NCBI GenBank assembly: GCA_003447535.1
Contig: DLYY01000153.1
Span: 7,748-24,821 of the forward strand
Reading direction: 5' to 3'
Length of the DNA: 17,074 bases
Source: Bacteroidota bacterium
GTDB taxonomy: Bacteria > Bacteroidota > Bacteroidia > Chitinophagales > UBA8649
Shown: positions 7,333 through 14,921 of the stretch, one piece after another
How the letters are laid out: every line of letters starts with the position of its first letter
Numbering within the stretch: the first letter of the stretch is position 1
The notes under the pieces: model-generated
What the model saw: the letters and a program-made list of their open reading frames with translations, nothing else
Databases searched by the model: none
Told to the model about the DNA's origin: nothing
Translations under genes and position numbers: made by a program

Positions 7333-8756
7333 TGAAGCTGTTCCTTAAACCAAAGCCCCGAGTCCTTTATACGGCGTTCTTGGCTCTCAAAATCCACATG
7401 AACAATACCGAACCTTGGATGATATCCTTCGGCCCATTCAAAGTTGTCTAAAAAAGTCCAAGCAAAGTAACCGTCTACAGGAATGCCTTCCTGCTTTGCG
7501 CGAAGTACTTGGCCGATGTATTGTTTATAAAAGTCTAAGCGTCGCGTGTCGTGTACGAAGTCTCCTTCCACGTGATCTTCAAAGGATGCACCATTTTCTG
7601 TGACAATCATTCGTTTGCCATACTCTCCAAACTGCTTGAGTACATGATACATTCCTTCAGGCGAGACTTCCCAGCCCATTTCAGTGATGTTTTCTTCCTC
7701 GGTGAGTTTATTAGCTTTCACCAAGTTGGCCCAAAAGACAGGAGGCCAAAAGGAGAATCGCGCAACACTTCGAAAATAATTTTGAAGTCCGATGAAATCA
7801 AAATCAAAGGTCGCGCGCTCCATGTCGCCATCTTTTATCCATCGCTCAATGCCTTGTATCATGGAAAGGTCTTCAGTGGGGTAGCCCATACCCATAGACG
7901 GTTCGACAAAGAGCCTGTTAAACAATGCATCCGCTCTTTTAGCCGCCTTTTGGTGTCTTGGCGCATTGGATTTGGGTTCTACTGCAGTACAAGAAAAAGT
8001 AGTGCCTATGCTTGCCTCAGGAAGGAGCTCTTTAAGAATCCTTCCTCCTTCTCCTTGGGCTACGGTAACATGGTGAACGGCTGCTTTAAACTGCTTGAAG
8101 CTTCGAATTCCTGGAGCATGGCCACCACTCATATAGCCGAGTCCAGTAAAGGCCATGGGTTCGTTAAACACCATCCAGTGCTTCACTTTATCTCCGAAAT
8201 GTTTGGCTAGAACTTCAACATAATCACTAAACCAAGCAATGCTATCCCGATTAAACCACCCGCCTTCATCCTGAAGGGCTTGAGGCAAATCCCAATGATA
8301 ACATGTGAGCCAGGGTTCAATGCCTATGTCTAAGCATCGATCAATGACACGATGATAAAAGTCAATGCCTTCTGCATTCAGGCTTCCCCGACCTTCGGGC
8401 ATAATCCTTGACCATGCCGTTGAAAAGCGAAAGACATCCATATTCATGGACTTTAGCAAGGCTAGGTCTTCTGAGTAATTATGGTAGAAATTGCAGGAGA
8501 CATCCCCGTTATCCCCGTTGAGTATTTTGCCCTTCTTGTGTGAAAAAGTATCCCAAATGGAAGGACCCTTTCCACCGAGATTCCATGCCCCTTCTATTTG
8601 GTAGGCGGCAGTAGCTACGCCAAATTTAAAGTCACTGCCGAATTCTTCCCTTAGGGTTAGGGGATTGAGATTTAGCATTTTGGCCATTGGATGCTCAGCC
8701 AAGAGAAGGGAAGTGGCCCCAAGGGCAGAAAGCTTAAGTGCGTCTCTTCGATTCAT
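7329..8756 (-). CDS. Tat-exported GH1 family glycosidase (beta-glucosidase-like)
   Basis: A 475-residue glycoside hydrolase family 1 enzyme, a retaining beta-glycosidase with a TIM-barrel fold. The acid/base glutamate is E199 in VFNEP and the nucleophile is E387 in IVTENG. Substrate-site motifs are also present: AAYQIEG (50-56), YHWDLPQAL (153-161) and WTFLDNFEWAEGY (433-445). The N-terminus MNRRDALKLSALGATSLLLA has a twin arginine followed by a moderately hydrophobic stretch and MA, so export by the Tat pathway as a folded enzyme is likely. The catalytic domain starts near residue 38. The sugar specificity (glucoside, galactoside, fucoside) cannot be told from the sequence. The gene follows prfA after 21 bases on the same strand, so it may be read from that operon. 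Its 3' end overlaps pdeM by four bases on the opposite strand. Confidence 0.93.
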   Translation of the reverse strand: MNRRDALKLSALGATSLLLAEHPMAKMLNLNPLTLREEFGSDFKFGVATAAYQIEGAWNLGGKGPSIWDTFSHKKGKILNGDNGDVSCNFYHNYSEDLALLKSMNMDVFRFSTAWSRIMPEGRGSLNAEGIDFYHRVIDRCLDIGIEPWLTCYHWDLPQALQDEGGWFNRDSIAWFSDYVEVLAKHFGDKVKHWMVFNEPMAFTGLGYMSGGHAPGIRSFKQFKAAVHHVTVAQGEGGRILKELLPEASIGTTFSCTAVEPKSNAPRHQKAAKRADALFNRLFVEPSMGMGYPTEDLSMIQGIERWIKDGDMERATFDFDFIGLQNYFRSVARFSFWPPVFWANLVKANKLTEEENITEMGWEVSPEGMYHVLKQFGEYGKRMIVTENGASFEDHVEGDFVHDTRRLDFYKQYIGQVLRAKQEGIPVDGYFAWTFLDNFEWAEGYHPRFGIVHVDFESQERRIKDSGLWFKEQLH

Positions 8757-8777
8757 GGTGTAGATTCGTGATGTCGA

Positions 8778-9857
8778 TTATATACCGTCCATTACGGCTA
8801 GTTTTTCGGCTTGTTCCGCCATACGAAGTTTGTCTATAACTTGTCCCAAACCCCCACCTACAATGGCATCAAGCGCATAGAGTGTAAGACCAATGCGGTG
8901 ATCCGTTACTCTTCCTTGAGGATAGTTGTAGGTTCTTATTTTTGCAGACCGGTCACCTGTTGAAACTTGAGACTTACGCTCCGCGGCTTGAGCGGATTGT
9001 CGCTTTTGAAGTTCACTTTCATAGAGTCTGGAGCGAAGCCATTGCATGGCAATTTCCCGGTTTCTGTGCTGAGATCGGCCTTCCTGACACTCTACGACTA
9101 CCCCAGTAGGCATGTGAGTGATTCGTATGGCGGATTCTGTTTTGTTAACGTGCTGTCCTCCAGCTCCAGATGCTCTGAAGGTATCTACCTTAAGATCTGC
9201 TGGGTTGATGCTTACCATGACCTCATCTACCTCTGGAAGGACGGCAACCGAAGCAGCAGAGGTATGTACCCGTCCTTGGGACTCAGTTTTTGGAACTCGC
9301 TGAACGCGATGAACTCCGGATTCAAATTTTAAAATTCCAAAGACATTTTCACCGTCAATACGCATGACAATTTCCTTGAAACCTCCTGAGCTGCCTTCAT
9401 GGGCGCTGACAATTTCTGTTTTCCATCCGAGACTCCCCGCATATTGAGAATACATTTTTAATAAGTCACCCGCAAATATGCTCGCCTCATCACCTCCGGT
9501 TCCAGCTCGGATTTCGAGGAGGACATTTTTTTCGTCTTCAGGATCTTTTGGAATCAGTAGTGTTTCTAGTTGCTTTTGCAAATCTTCCAAAGAATTTTCC
9601 TGTTCTCCTAGGTCGGCTTTCGCCATTTCTCTAAACTCTTCATCGGTCTCTTCCTTAATGATTCGTTTGTTGTCTGCAATATTCGAAAGGGCGAGTTGAT
9701 AGGCAATATATACCTCATGAATCTGACTCAACTCTTTATATTCTTTGCTGAGCTGAGTAAATGTTTCAACATTAGAAGTAATGGTCGGATCAGAAAGCTG
9801 TTGTTTTACTTCTTCAAAACGCAGAATAATGGGTTCGACCTTGTCTAGCATAGGCAT
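8778..9857 (-). CDS. prfA: Peptide chain release factor 1
   Basis: A 359-residue class I release factor, normal length for RF1. It recognises UAA and UAG in the ribosomal A site and triggers hydrolysis of the peptidyl-tRNA ester. The stop-codon reading tripeptide is PKT (189-191) within HRVQRVPKTESQGR, the PxT form that marks RF1 rather than the SPF form of RF2. The catalytic GGQ lies at 233-235 (ASGAGGQHVNKTESAIR), with the conserved RSQHRNRE region behind it. The start is either ATG 9857 or ATG 9851 two codons on; the family usually begins at the second (MLDK). The gene sits 29 bases after dgkA and 21 bases before the GH1 gene on the same strand, suggesting co-transcription. Identification is secure. 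Confidence 0.97.
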   Translation of the reverse strand: MPMLDKVEPIILRFEEVKQQLSDPTITSNVETFTQLSKEYKELSQIHEVYIAYQLALSNIADNKRIIKEETDEEFREMAKADLGEQENSLEDLQKQLETLLIPKDPEDEKNVLLEIRAGTGGDEASIFAGDLLKMYSQYAGSLGWKTEIVSAHEGSSGGFKEIVMRIDGENVFGILKFESGVHRVQRVPKTESQGRVHTSAASVAVLPEVDEVMVSINPADLKVDTFRASGAGGQHVNKTESAIRITHMPTGVVVECQEGRSQHRNREIAMQWLRSRLYESELQKRQSAQAAERKSQVSTGDRSAKIRTYNYPQGRVTDHRIGLTLYALDAIVGGGLGQVIDKLRMAEQAEKLAVMDGI

Positions 9858-9886
9858 GAAAATACGCCATCTAGATAAACTTTACC

Positions 9887-10249
9887 TTATGCAAAAAGCA
9901 ATGCCCAAAGCCTAGGGCCAAAGACTAGAAATCCAATAACAATAGCATGTAGACAACATATAACAACTGCGCCTGCGGCAATGTCTTTAGCTTGTTTTGT
10001 TGTGGGATGGTAATCCCTTCCTACTCGATCTAACGTTAGCTCAAAAGCGGTGTTGATTGCTTCTCCTGCGAGAACCAGAGTAATGGCAAGGCTAATCCAT
10101 AGCCACGCTTGCGCGTTAATTTGAAGATAAAACCCAAGACCGATGGCAAGAAACGCAAGCACTACTTCAATGCGAAAGTTTCGCTGTTGTAAAAGAATGG
10201 AAAGGCCACTAAAGGCAAATCGAAGGCCTATAACATCCCATTTTTTCAT
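9887..10249 (-). CDS. dgkA: Diacylglycerol kinase / undecaprenol kinase family membrane protein
   Basis: A 120-residue integral membrane lipid kinase of the small prokaryotic DgkA family. Motifs visible: RNFRIEV (23-29) before the first membrane helix, the catalytic GEAINTAFE (62-70) and KDIAAGAVVI (88-97). Three hydrophobic helices lie at about 29-43, 47-64 and 91-112. The enzyme phosphorylates diacylglycerol or undecaprenol in the inner membrane; the relatives of this shorter type are often undecaprenol kinases, which recycle the carrier for peptidoglycan and O-antigen, so the lipid substrate is open. One substitution is TAFELTLDRV where TAIE-type residues are common. The ATG overlaps the stop of a small upstream frame as ATGA, and prfA follows 29 bases downstream. 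Confidence 0.92.
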   Translation of the reverse strand: MKKWDVIGLRFAFSGLSILLQQRNFRIEVVLAFLAIGLGFYLQINAQAWLWISLAITLVLAGEAINTAFELTLDRVGRDYHPTTKQAKDIAAGAVVICCLHAIVIGFLVFGPRLWALLFA

Positions 10250-10446
10250 GGCAACTTCATGGTGAGATTCGGCTGTTCGGTTAATCCAAGGTTTAGTTGT
10301 AAACCCCTGGGCGATATACGATCTTCAACTATACAAAAGGCCCCGAGGGGTGGAGGACTATATCGCATATATTGCCTGCCAAGGACCAAATCCTTAGAGT
10401 GAATTGGACCTTGCATAATAAGGTAGATGTAGAGCATCGTCTTCAT
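10246..10446 (-). CDS. Small ORF linking lipoprotein and dgkA genes, function unknown
   Basis: A 66-residue frame (begins MKTMLYIYLIMQGPIHSKDL) fills what would otherwise be a 203-base gap. It starts 6 bases after the stop of the upstream lipoprotein gene, and its TGA overlaps the dgkA ATG as ATGA. This exact fit in a tightly packed run is the main support for it being a real, translated gene. It has no clear signal peptide (the first ~11 residues are mildly hydrophobic), no cysteine motif and no recognisable domain; the middle is proline-rich (YSPPPLGAF). It might instead be a leader region that happens to be open, with translation of dgkA starting independently. I do not recognise the family. 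Confidence 0.35.
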   Translation of the reverse strand: MKTMLYIYLIMQGPIHSKDLVLGRQYMRYSPPPLGAFCIVEDRISPRGLQLNLGLTEQPNLTMKLP

Positions 10447-10452
10447 TGGGAA

Positions 10453-11133
10453 TTATCGAAGGGCTTGGAAAACTGGAAGTACATGGCTCGCTACATTGGC
10501 TTGACTAAAGTAGCCATTGGCTGCTTGATAAAGGGCTTCAGCGTTTTTTAGACTGGCAATAAGTGTAGTATCGACAGTCCCAGTTTTTTTATTGGTTAGA
10601 TGGAAACATAAATTTCTGTAGATCATATTCGATGTATCGCTGGCCGAAACAGGATAGGCTAAGACTATGGTGCTGCTATCAGGTAGACTATCGGTGCATA
10701 TCCAGTCTCTCCACATAGTAATCCGGTGTTGGTTGAGGCTATTTTTTAGGTCTTCATCTGTGATTTCACACCCTGAGCCTGCGGCTAATTTTGACATAAA
10801 CAATTGTTGGGTAAATTCGCCACTTTTTCCGTCGAGTTCCTTTGCCTTTAGTGCTGCCTCAAGCGAAGGCCCAAATTCACTTAATTGGTAATGGGCATAC
10901 GCTTTAAGATTCCAAGCATGGGCATAATTCTCAAACTCCTTATTGGCAAGAAATTGGTTCAATAGGTTTAGTGTAGAGTCTGGCCCAATGGTCTTAGAGG
11001 CTGAATAAATTTTTCGGTATTCAACAATTACGGGGTTCGCATCCCCATCAGAAACGCGATCGGGGTCATACTGACAGTTGCTAACAACAAGTGTAACACC
11101 TATAATCCCAAGCAAGTGAAAACAGGATCTCAT
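10453..11133 (-). CDS. Putative lipoprotein with TPR-like helices
   Basis: A 226-residue exported protein. I placed the start at ATG 11133, which gives MRSCFHLLGIIGVTLVVSNC: a charged start, a hydrophobic core and a cysteine at residue 20. The lipobox VSNC has Asn just before the Cys, which is unusual, so lipidation is probable but not certain. An in-frame extension up to 11310 would overlap the peptidase gene by 146 bases and bury the signal peptide, so I rejected it. After the signal there is a helical region: residues 70-103 (AHAWNLKAYAHYQL, then LEAALKAKELD) match a tetratricopeptide repeat, suggesting a protein-binding scaffold. The C-terminal half (120-226) has scattered cysteines and no known motif. 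The gene lies 31 bases after the peptidase gene and 6 bases before a small ORF on the same strand. Its function is unknown. Confidence 0.72.
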   Translation of the reverse strand: MRSCFHLLGIIGVTLVVSNCQYDPDRVSDGDANPVIVEYRKIYSASKTIGPDSTLNLLNQFLANKEFENYAHAWNLKAYAHYQLSEFGPSLEAALKAKELDGKSGEFTQQLFMSKLAAGSGCEITDEDLKNSLNQHRITMWRDWICTDSLPDSSTIVLAYPVSASDTSNMIYRNLCFHLTNKKTGTVDTTLIASLKNAEALYQAANGYFSQANVASHVLPVFQALR

Positions 11134-11164
11134 AATACATTTTGGTTTAGTCCTGAATGTTAAT

Positions 11165-11944
11165 TTACAAAATACATTTGGTGCCATTTTCCTTAACCCA
11201 GCGATCAGCCTCACGGTATCTTGGATATTTTTCGTCCAATAATGCCCAAAATGCTTTTGAGTGGTTGTTGTGCACGAGATGACAAAGTTCATGTACGATA
11301 ACGGCATCAATGACCCATAAAGGGCATAAAGTCAAACGAGTGGATAGGGCAATCTTTCCCGTATTATGTTGGCAACTACCCCATCTGCTGGTGGTATAAC
11401 CCAAGCGAAAGCCATTTACCTCACCGAGTTCGAGATGGTTGTTCCACTGCCGGACTCTTTCTTGTAGTATATTTCTGTAATGGTTTTTGACTGCCTTTCG
11501 AACGGCCTTTGATACCATTTCATGCTCTTTAAAAGTAACAGGCTCTTGTCCTTTAATTTGAAGAATTTGTTCATTGATAAGACCGGCCTTCCATGGAACG
11601 GAATCTGACGTGGTTGGCTTGCCTGAAAACTTTACAATTCGCACTCCATCAAAAAAATAGAGGCGATCATCAGCTTTCAGTTTTCGAAAGTTGATCGGAT
11701 GCAGGGGTTTTAACTTTAGTGCCTTTTCGGCCCAATGAAATGCATCGTCAAGAATGCGATTTAACTCATAGGTCGAAGTCATTATAGGTACTCTAACAAT
11801 TAGTCCCTTGGTACTAAGACCAAAGCGCTGGTTGGAGCGCCGCTCACGAATAACATACAAGCGTAGTTCATGCTCGGCAATTTTGATTACTCTCGATTCT
11901 GATATGGCCTTTTTTCGGAACATACAAACAATGATCTTCGCCAT
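11165..11944 (-). CDS. YgjP/DUF45-family zinc metallopeptidase
   Basis: A 259-residue protein from ATG 11944. Its C-terminal half carries the zinc site of the YgjP (DUF45, M48-like) family: HELCHL (218-223) with the glutamate catalytic, followed by HNNHSKAFW (225-233), whose histidine is the likely third ligand, and the family block TTSRWGSC (184-191). The N-terminal half has the family's small beta-rich part (LRLYVIRERRSNQRFGLST). No signal peptide or membrane helix is seen, so the protein is probably cytoplasmic. Related proteins are annotated as metal-dependent hydrolases with unknown natural substrates. An in-frame ATG at 11995 would lengthen it by 17 residues but leave only 29 bases to the divergent clpP; ATG 11923 is also possible. 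The gene heads the minus-strand run down to GH1 and is divergent from clpP. Confidence 0.85.
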   Translation of the reverse strand: MAKIIVCMFRKKAISESRVIKIAEHELRLYVIRERRSNQRFGLSTKGLIVRVPIMTSTYELNRILDDAFHWAEKALKLKPLHPINFRKLKADDRLYFFDGVRIVKFSGKPTTSDSVPWKAGLINEQILQIKGQEPVTFKEHEMVSKAVRKAVKNHYRNILQERVRQWNNHLELGEVNGFRLGYTTSRWGSCQHNTGKIALSTRLTLCPLWVIDAVIVHELCHLVHNNHSKAFWALLDEKYPRYREADRWVKENGTKCIL

Positions 11945-11945
11945 G

Positions 11946-11973
11946 TTGAATTTACACAGGTTATCTATATTTA
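11946..11973 (+). promoter_or_regulatory. Weak candidate promoter for the clpP-like gene
   Basis: TTG at 11946-11948 is followed after 17 bases by TATATTTA at 11966-11973, a seven-of-eight match to the Bacteroidota -7 box TAnnTTTG. Transcription would start near 11980, giving a leader of about 45 bases before ATG 12025. It lies in the only non-coding stretch between the divergent peptidase and protease genes if the shorter peptidase start is correct. The last base of the box is a mismatch, and AT-rich DNA gives such matches by chance. Confidence 0.25.
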
Positions 11974-12024
11974 ACCCTGACTTCGAATATTTCATAAAAA
12001 CCGTTTTCAGGATTACGCAGAGTT

Positions 12025-12594
12025 ATGGACAAGGAATTATTAGAACAATTACAAGGAGGAAATCGCTTTCAAAAACGCTTTTTAGAACAACGAAAAGTAT
12101 TCTTTTGGGGCCCAGTACATGATGATTCGGCAAGGAAAGTAGTCGATCAGTTGTTGTTCTTGGATGCTGAAAAACCGGGAGAGGAAATTAAGTTGTATAT
12201 CAATAGCCCGGGAGGTGTTGTTACCTCAGGCATGGTAGTAATGGATACTATGCAAATGATAGCCTCACCAGTGCGTACTATCTGCATGGGGATGTGCGCC
12301 TCCATGGGAGCACTCATGCTCAGTCATGGTGATAAAGGGCGACGTGAAATCTATCCGAATGGACGAGTGATGATTCATCAGCCATCCATTGGCGGTATTC
12401 AAGGCCAGGCAACGGATATTGAGATTACAGCAAATGAAATTCAAAAAACCAAGGTTCTTTCGGCAGAAATTCTTGCTAAAAATTGCGGTAAGTCTGTAGA
12501 GAAAATTCTAGAAGATTTTGATCGGGATTATTGGATGAATGCAGAAGACGCGATTGCCTATGGAATCGTCGATATGGTGTCAGAGTCCGTATAA
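12025..12594 (+). CDS. clpP: ClpP-family serine protease (divergent paralogue)
   Basis: A 189-residue ClpP-fold peptidase. The catalytic triad is present: S93 in MCASMGAL, H118 in MIHQPSIGG and D168 in DFDRDYWM. Other family blocks are also clear: LYINSPGG (57-64, oxyanion strand), GQATDIEI (127-134) and EDAIAYGIVD (174-183). The first 30 residues (MDKELLEQLQGGNRFQKRFLEQRKVFFWGP) do not resemble the usual ClpP N-terminus, which forms the axial gate and contacts the ATPase. No in-frame start lies upstream, because TAA is at 11995-11997. It probably forms a ring-shaped self-compartmentalised protease that needs ClpX, ClpA or ClpC, but it may be a second ClpP that forms mixed rings or works with other partners. 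It is divergent from the YgjP-like peptidase, and the methyltransferase gene follows 8 bases downstream. Confidence 0.93.
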   Translation: MDKELLEQLQGGNRFQKRFLEQRKVFFWGPVHDDSARKVVDQLLFLDAEKPGEEIKLYINSPGGVVTSGMVVMDTMQMIASPVRTICMGMCASMGALMLSHGDKGRREIYPNGRVMIHQPSIGGIQGQATDIEITANEIQKTKVLSAEILAKNCGKSVEKILEDFDRDYWMNAEDAIAYGIVDMVSESV

Positions 12595-12602
12595 ATTGTC
12601 TG

Positions 12603-13250
12603 ATGCAATTTCTTCCCAATGCCATAGATCGCTATAGTACAGCGTTTACAGATGAAGAGCACCCAGTACTCTATGAACTATACCGTGAGACGCATTTGAC
12701 GCAAACCATGCCTCAAATGGTTTCAGGTCATATGCAAGGATCTATACTCCAGCTATTTGTTTGTATGACCCAGCCAAAGCGTATTTTAGAAGTAGGGACG
12801 TTTACAGGGTATTCTGCTATTGCTATGGCTTTGGCGATGCAGGACGGGGGAGAGTTACACACCATTGAATATGATGACAAATACAAGGAAATCATTGAGC
12901 AATACGTACAAAAGGCAGGTGTGCAGGACAGGATTACCCTTCATTTTGGTTCTGGCCTTGAGGTAATACCTCAATTAAAAGGTGCTTTTGATATGGTCTT
13001 TATTGATGCCGACAAGATTAACTACAGTGTTTACTATGATTTGATTTTTGATCAAGTTCCCGTCGGAGGATATCTGATTGCTGATAATGTCCTGTGGAGT
13101 GGTAAAGTTACAGAAGATGAGCACCAGTTTGATAAGGACACGCGTGCACTTCACGCCTACAACGAGAAGATTGCATTAGACCCAAGGGTCAAGCATATAT
13201 TACTTCCTTTACGCGATGGATTAATGGTGGCTCAAAAGATTGCTCAATAA
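12603..13250 (+). CDS. Class I SAM-dependent O-methyltransferase (COMT/CCoAOMT-like)
   Basis: A 215-residue methyltransferase of the catechol/caffeoyl-CoA O-methyltransferase fold (Methyltransf_3). The SAM-binding motif I is ILEVGTFTGYSA (61-72). The acidic residue after strand 2 is in HTIEYD (86-91), and the metal-binding residues are in FIDADK (133-138) and ADNVLW (160-165), so it is likely to need a divalent metal and to methylate an adjacent hydroxyl of a catechol-type or similar acceptor. The end LPLRDGLMVAQK is typical of the family. I chose ATG 12603, 8 bases after the clpP stop; an in-frame upstream ATG at 12531 lies inside clpP and adds non-family residues. The substrate is unknown. 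Its stop lies 18 bases from the stop of the convergent hutU. Confidence 0.92.
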   Translation: MQFLPNAIDRYSTAFTDEEHPVLYELYRETHLTQTMPQMVSGHMQGSILQLFVCMTQPKRILEVGTFTGYSAIAMALAMQDGGELHTIEYDDKYKEIIEQYVQKAGVQDRITLHFGSGLEVIPQLKGAFDMVFIDADKINYSVYYDLIFDQVPVGGYLIADNVLWSGKVTEDEHQFDKDTRALHAYNEKIALDPRVKHILLPLRDGLMVAQKIAQ

Positions 13251-13268
13251 ACGCTTCCTAGCAGTTAG

Positions 13269-14921
13269 CTAGAGATCTAAACCAAACTTTTTGGATGTTT
13301 CTTGGGCTATTTCGTAGCCTGCATCTGCGTGCCGAATCACTCCAATTGCTGGGTCGTTATGGAGAACGCGACGAAGACGTGCGTGTGCATCATCTGTACC
13401 ATCAGCAAGAATTACCATACCTGCATGCAGGGAGTATCCCATACCAACACCTCCTCCATGGTGAAAGGATACCCACGTTGCTCCCCCGGCGATATTGGTG
13501 AATGCGTTTAGTATAGGCCAATCTGCCACGGCATCACTTCCGTCTTTCATGGCTTCTGTTTCTCGATTCGGAGAAGCCACAGATCCTGTATCGAGGTGAT
13601 CTCTTCCGATGATTATGGGAGCAGAAAGCTCACCATTTTTTACCATTTCATTGAATGCCAGCGCTGCCTTTTCCCGTTCACCCAATCGCAACCAACAAAT
13701 TCGTGAGGGAAGGCCTTGAAAGGCAATACGTTCTTTGGCCATTTTGAGCCAGCGATGTAGTGAGGCATCTTCAGGAAACAACTCCTTGAGCTTGGCATCG
13801 CATTTAAAGATATCTTCTTCATTACCACTAAGGGCTACAAAGCGGAAAGGTCCACTTCCTTCGCAAAACAAGGGTCTGATGTAGGCAGGAACAAATCCAG
13901 GAAATGCAAAGGCATTCTCAATATTACGCTTATCCTTGGCCTGACCTCTAAGGTTGTTACCATAATCAAACACAATACTTCCTTGGTCTTGCATGGCAAT
14001 CATTAGCTCGACGTGCTTAGCCATTGTATCCCATGACTGATCACGGTAGTCATCTGGATTCACATCCCGTAGTGTATTAGCTTCGTCTACAGACATCCCT
14101 TCCGGGAAATACCCGATAAGTTCATCATGTGCAGAGGTTTGGTCGGTAAGCGTATCTGGAATGATATTTCGCTCGAGCATGCGTTCTAAGAGATCGACCG
14201 CGTTGCATAGAACGCCGATGGAAAGTGCTTTTCCTTCCTTGGCGTATGCTACTGCTCGATCAATAGCTTCATCGATATCAAGACATTTTTCATCCAAGTA
14301 CCGCGTTTCAATTCGCTTGTCGATTCTCCATTCTTCCATTTCGGCAATGAGGGCTGTTCCTTCGTTCATGGTAATGGCTAACGGTTGAGCACCGCCCATA
14401 CCCCCTAGTCCGGCAGTCACATTGAGCTTGTGCTTTAAGTCGCCTTCAAAGTGAATTTTAGCGAGCGAAGCATAGGTTTCATAGGTGCCTTGAACAATAC
14501 CTTGGGTTCCGATATAGATCCAACTACCCGCTGTCATCTGGCCATACATCATAAGCCCCTTTCTCTCCAACTCTTCAAAGTGTTCCCAGTTTGCCCAATT
14601 ACCCACAAGATTTGAATTGGCGATTAAAACACGAGGTGCGTCTTTATGGCTCCGAATCACTCCTACTGGCTTCCCTGACTGTACAAGAAGGGTTTCATCG
14701 TCTTCGAGGTTTTCCAGGGTCTTTAAGATGAGGTCAAAAGCCTCCCAGTTTCTAGCAGCCTTACCTCTTCCTCCGTATACAATCAATTCTTCAGGGCGTT
14801 CAGCTACTTCTGGGTCTAAGTTGTGTTGTATCATGCGCCAAGCGGCTTCTTGGGCCCATCCTTTACAGTGAAGGGTAGTTCCCCTAGGTGCTGTTACCGT
14901 TCTTGAAGTTTTAGTGCTCAT
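13269..14921 (-). CDS. hutU: Urocanate hydratase (urocanase)
   Basis: A 550-residue urocanase, full length for the family. It converts urocanate and water to 4-imidazolone-5-propionate, the second step of histidine breakdown, using a tightly bound NAD+ as electrophile; it acts in the cytoplasm. The NAD+ loop is GLGGMGGAQP (171-180), and the active-site cysteine is C409 in SRICWLRLG, matching C410 of the Pseudomonas putida enzyme. The N-terminal block ELIVYGGRGKAARNW (45-59) and the C-terminal FHHGGGVGMGYSLHAG are also typical. Start ATG 14921 lies inside the end of the upstream DAHP synthase gene (11-base overlap), so translational coupling is likely. The other hut genes (hutH, hutI, hutG) are not in the window, so the pathway is not clustered here. 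The family assignment is secure. Confidence 0.97.
   Translation of the reverse strand: MSTKTSRTVTAPRGTTLHCKGWAQEAAWRMIQHNLDPEVAERPEELIVYGGRGKAARNWEAFDLILKTLENLEDDETLLVQSGKPVGVIRSHKDAPRVLIANSNLVGNWANWEHFEELERKGLMMYGQMTAGSWIYIGTQGIVQGTYETYASLAKIHFEGDLKHKLNVTAGLGGMGGAQPLAITMNEGTALIAEMEEWRIDKRIETRYLDEKCLDIDEAIDRAVAYAKEGKALSIGVLCNAVDLLERMLERNIIPDTLTDQTSAHDELIGYFPEGMSVDEANTLRDVNPDDYRDQSWDTMAKHVELMIAMQDQGSIVFDYGNNLRGQAKDKRNIENAFAFPGFVPAYIRPLFCEGSGPFRFVALSGNEEDIFKCDAKLKELFPEDASLHRWLKMAKERIAFQGLPSRICWLRLGEREKAALAFNEMVKNGELSAPIIIGRDHLDTGSVASPNRETEAMKDGSDAVADWPILNAFTNIAGGATWVSFHHGGGVGMGYSLHAGMVILADGTDDAHARLRRVLHNDPAIGVIRHADAGYEIAQETSKKFGLDL

Noticed and set aside
7551..8210. Long open frame of 219 codons on the plus strand opposite the GH1 gene
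   Set aside because: The minus strand encodes an intact GH1 enzyme with both catalytic glutamates over the same bases; the antisense translation shows no domain and has the usual look of a codon-bias shadow.
11134..11310. Upstream extension of the lipoprotein gene to an earlier in-frame ATG
   Set aside because: It would overlap the peptidase gene by 146 bases on the same strand and place the signal peptide inside the protein.
12531..12602. Upstream extension of the O-methyltransferase into clpP
   Set aside because: The added residues lie over the end of clpP in another frame and do not fit the family's N-terminus; ATG 12603 gives a standard length.
13258..13272. Inverted repeat CTAGC-agtta-GCTAG between the convergent methyltransferase and hutU genes
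   Set aside because: It is well placed for a two-way terminator, but the stem is five base pairs with no T-tract on either side.
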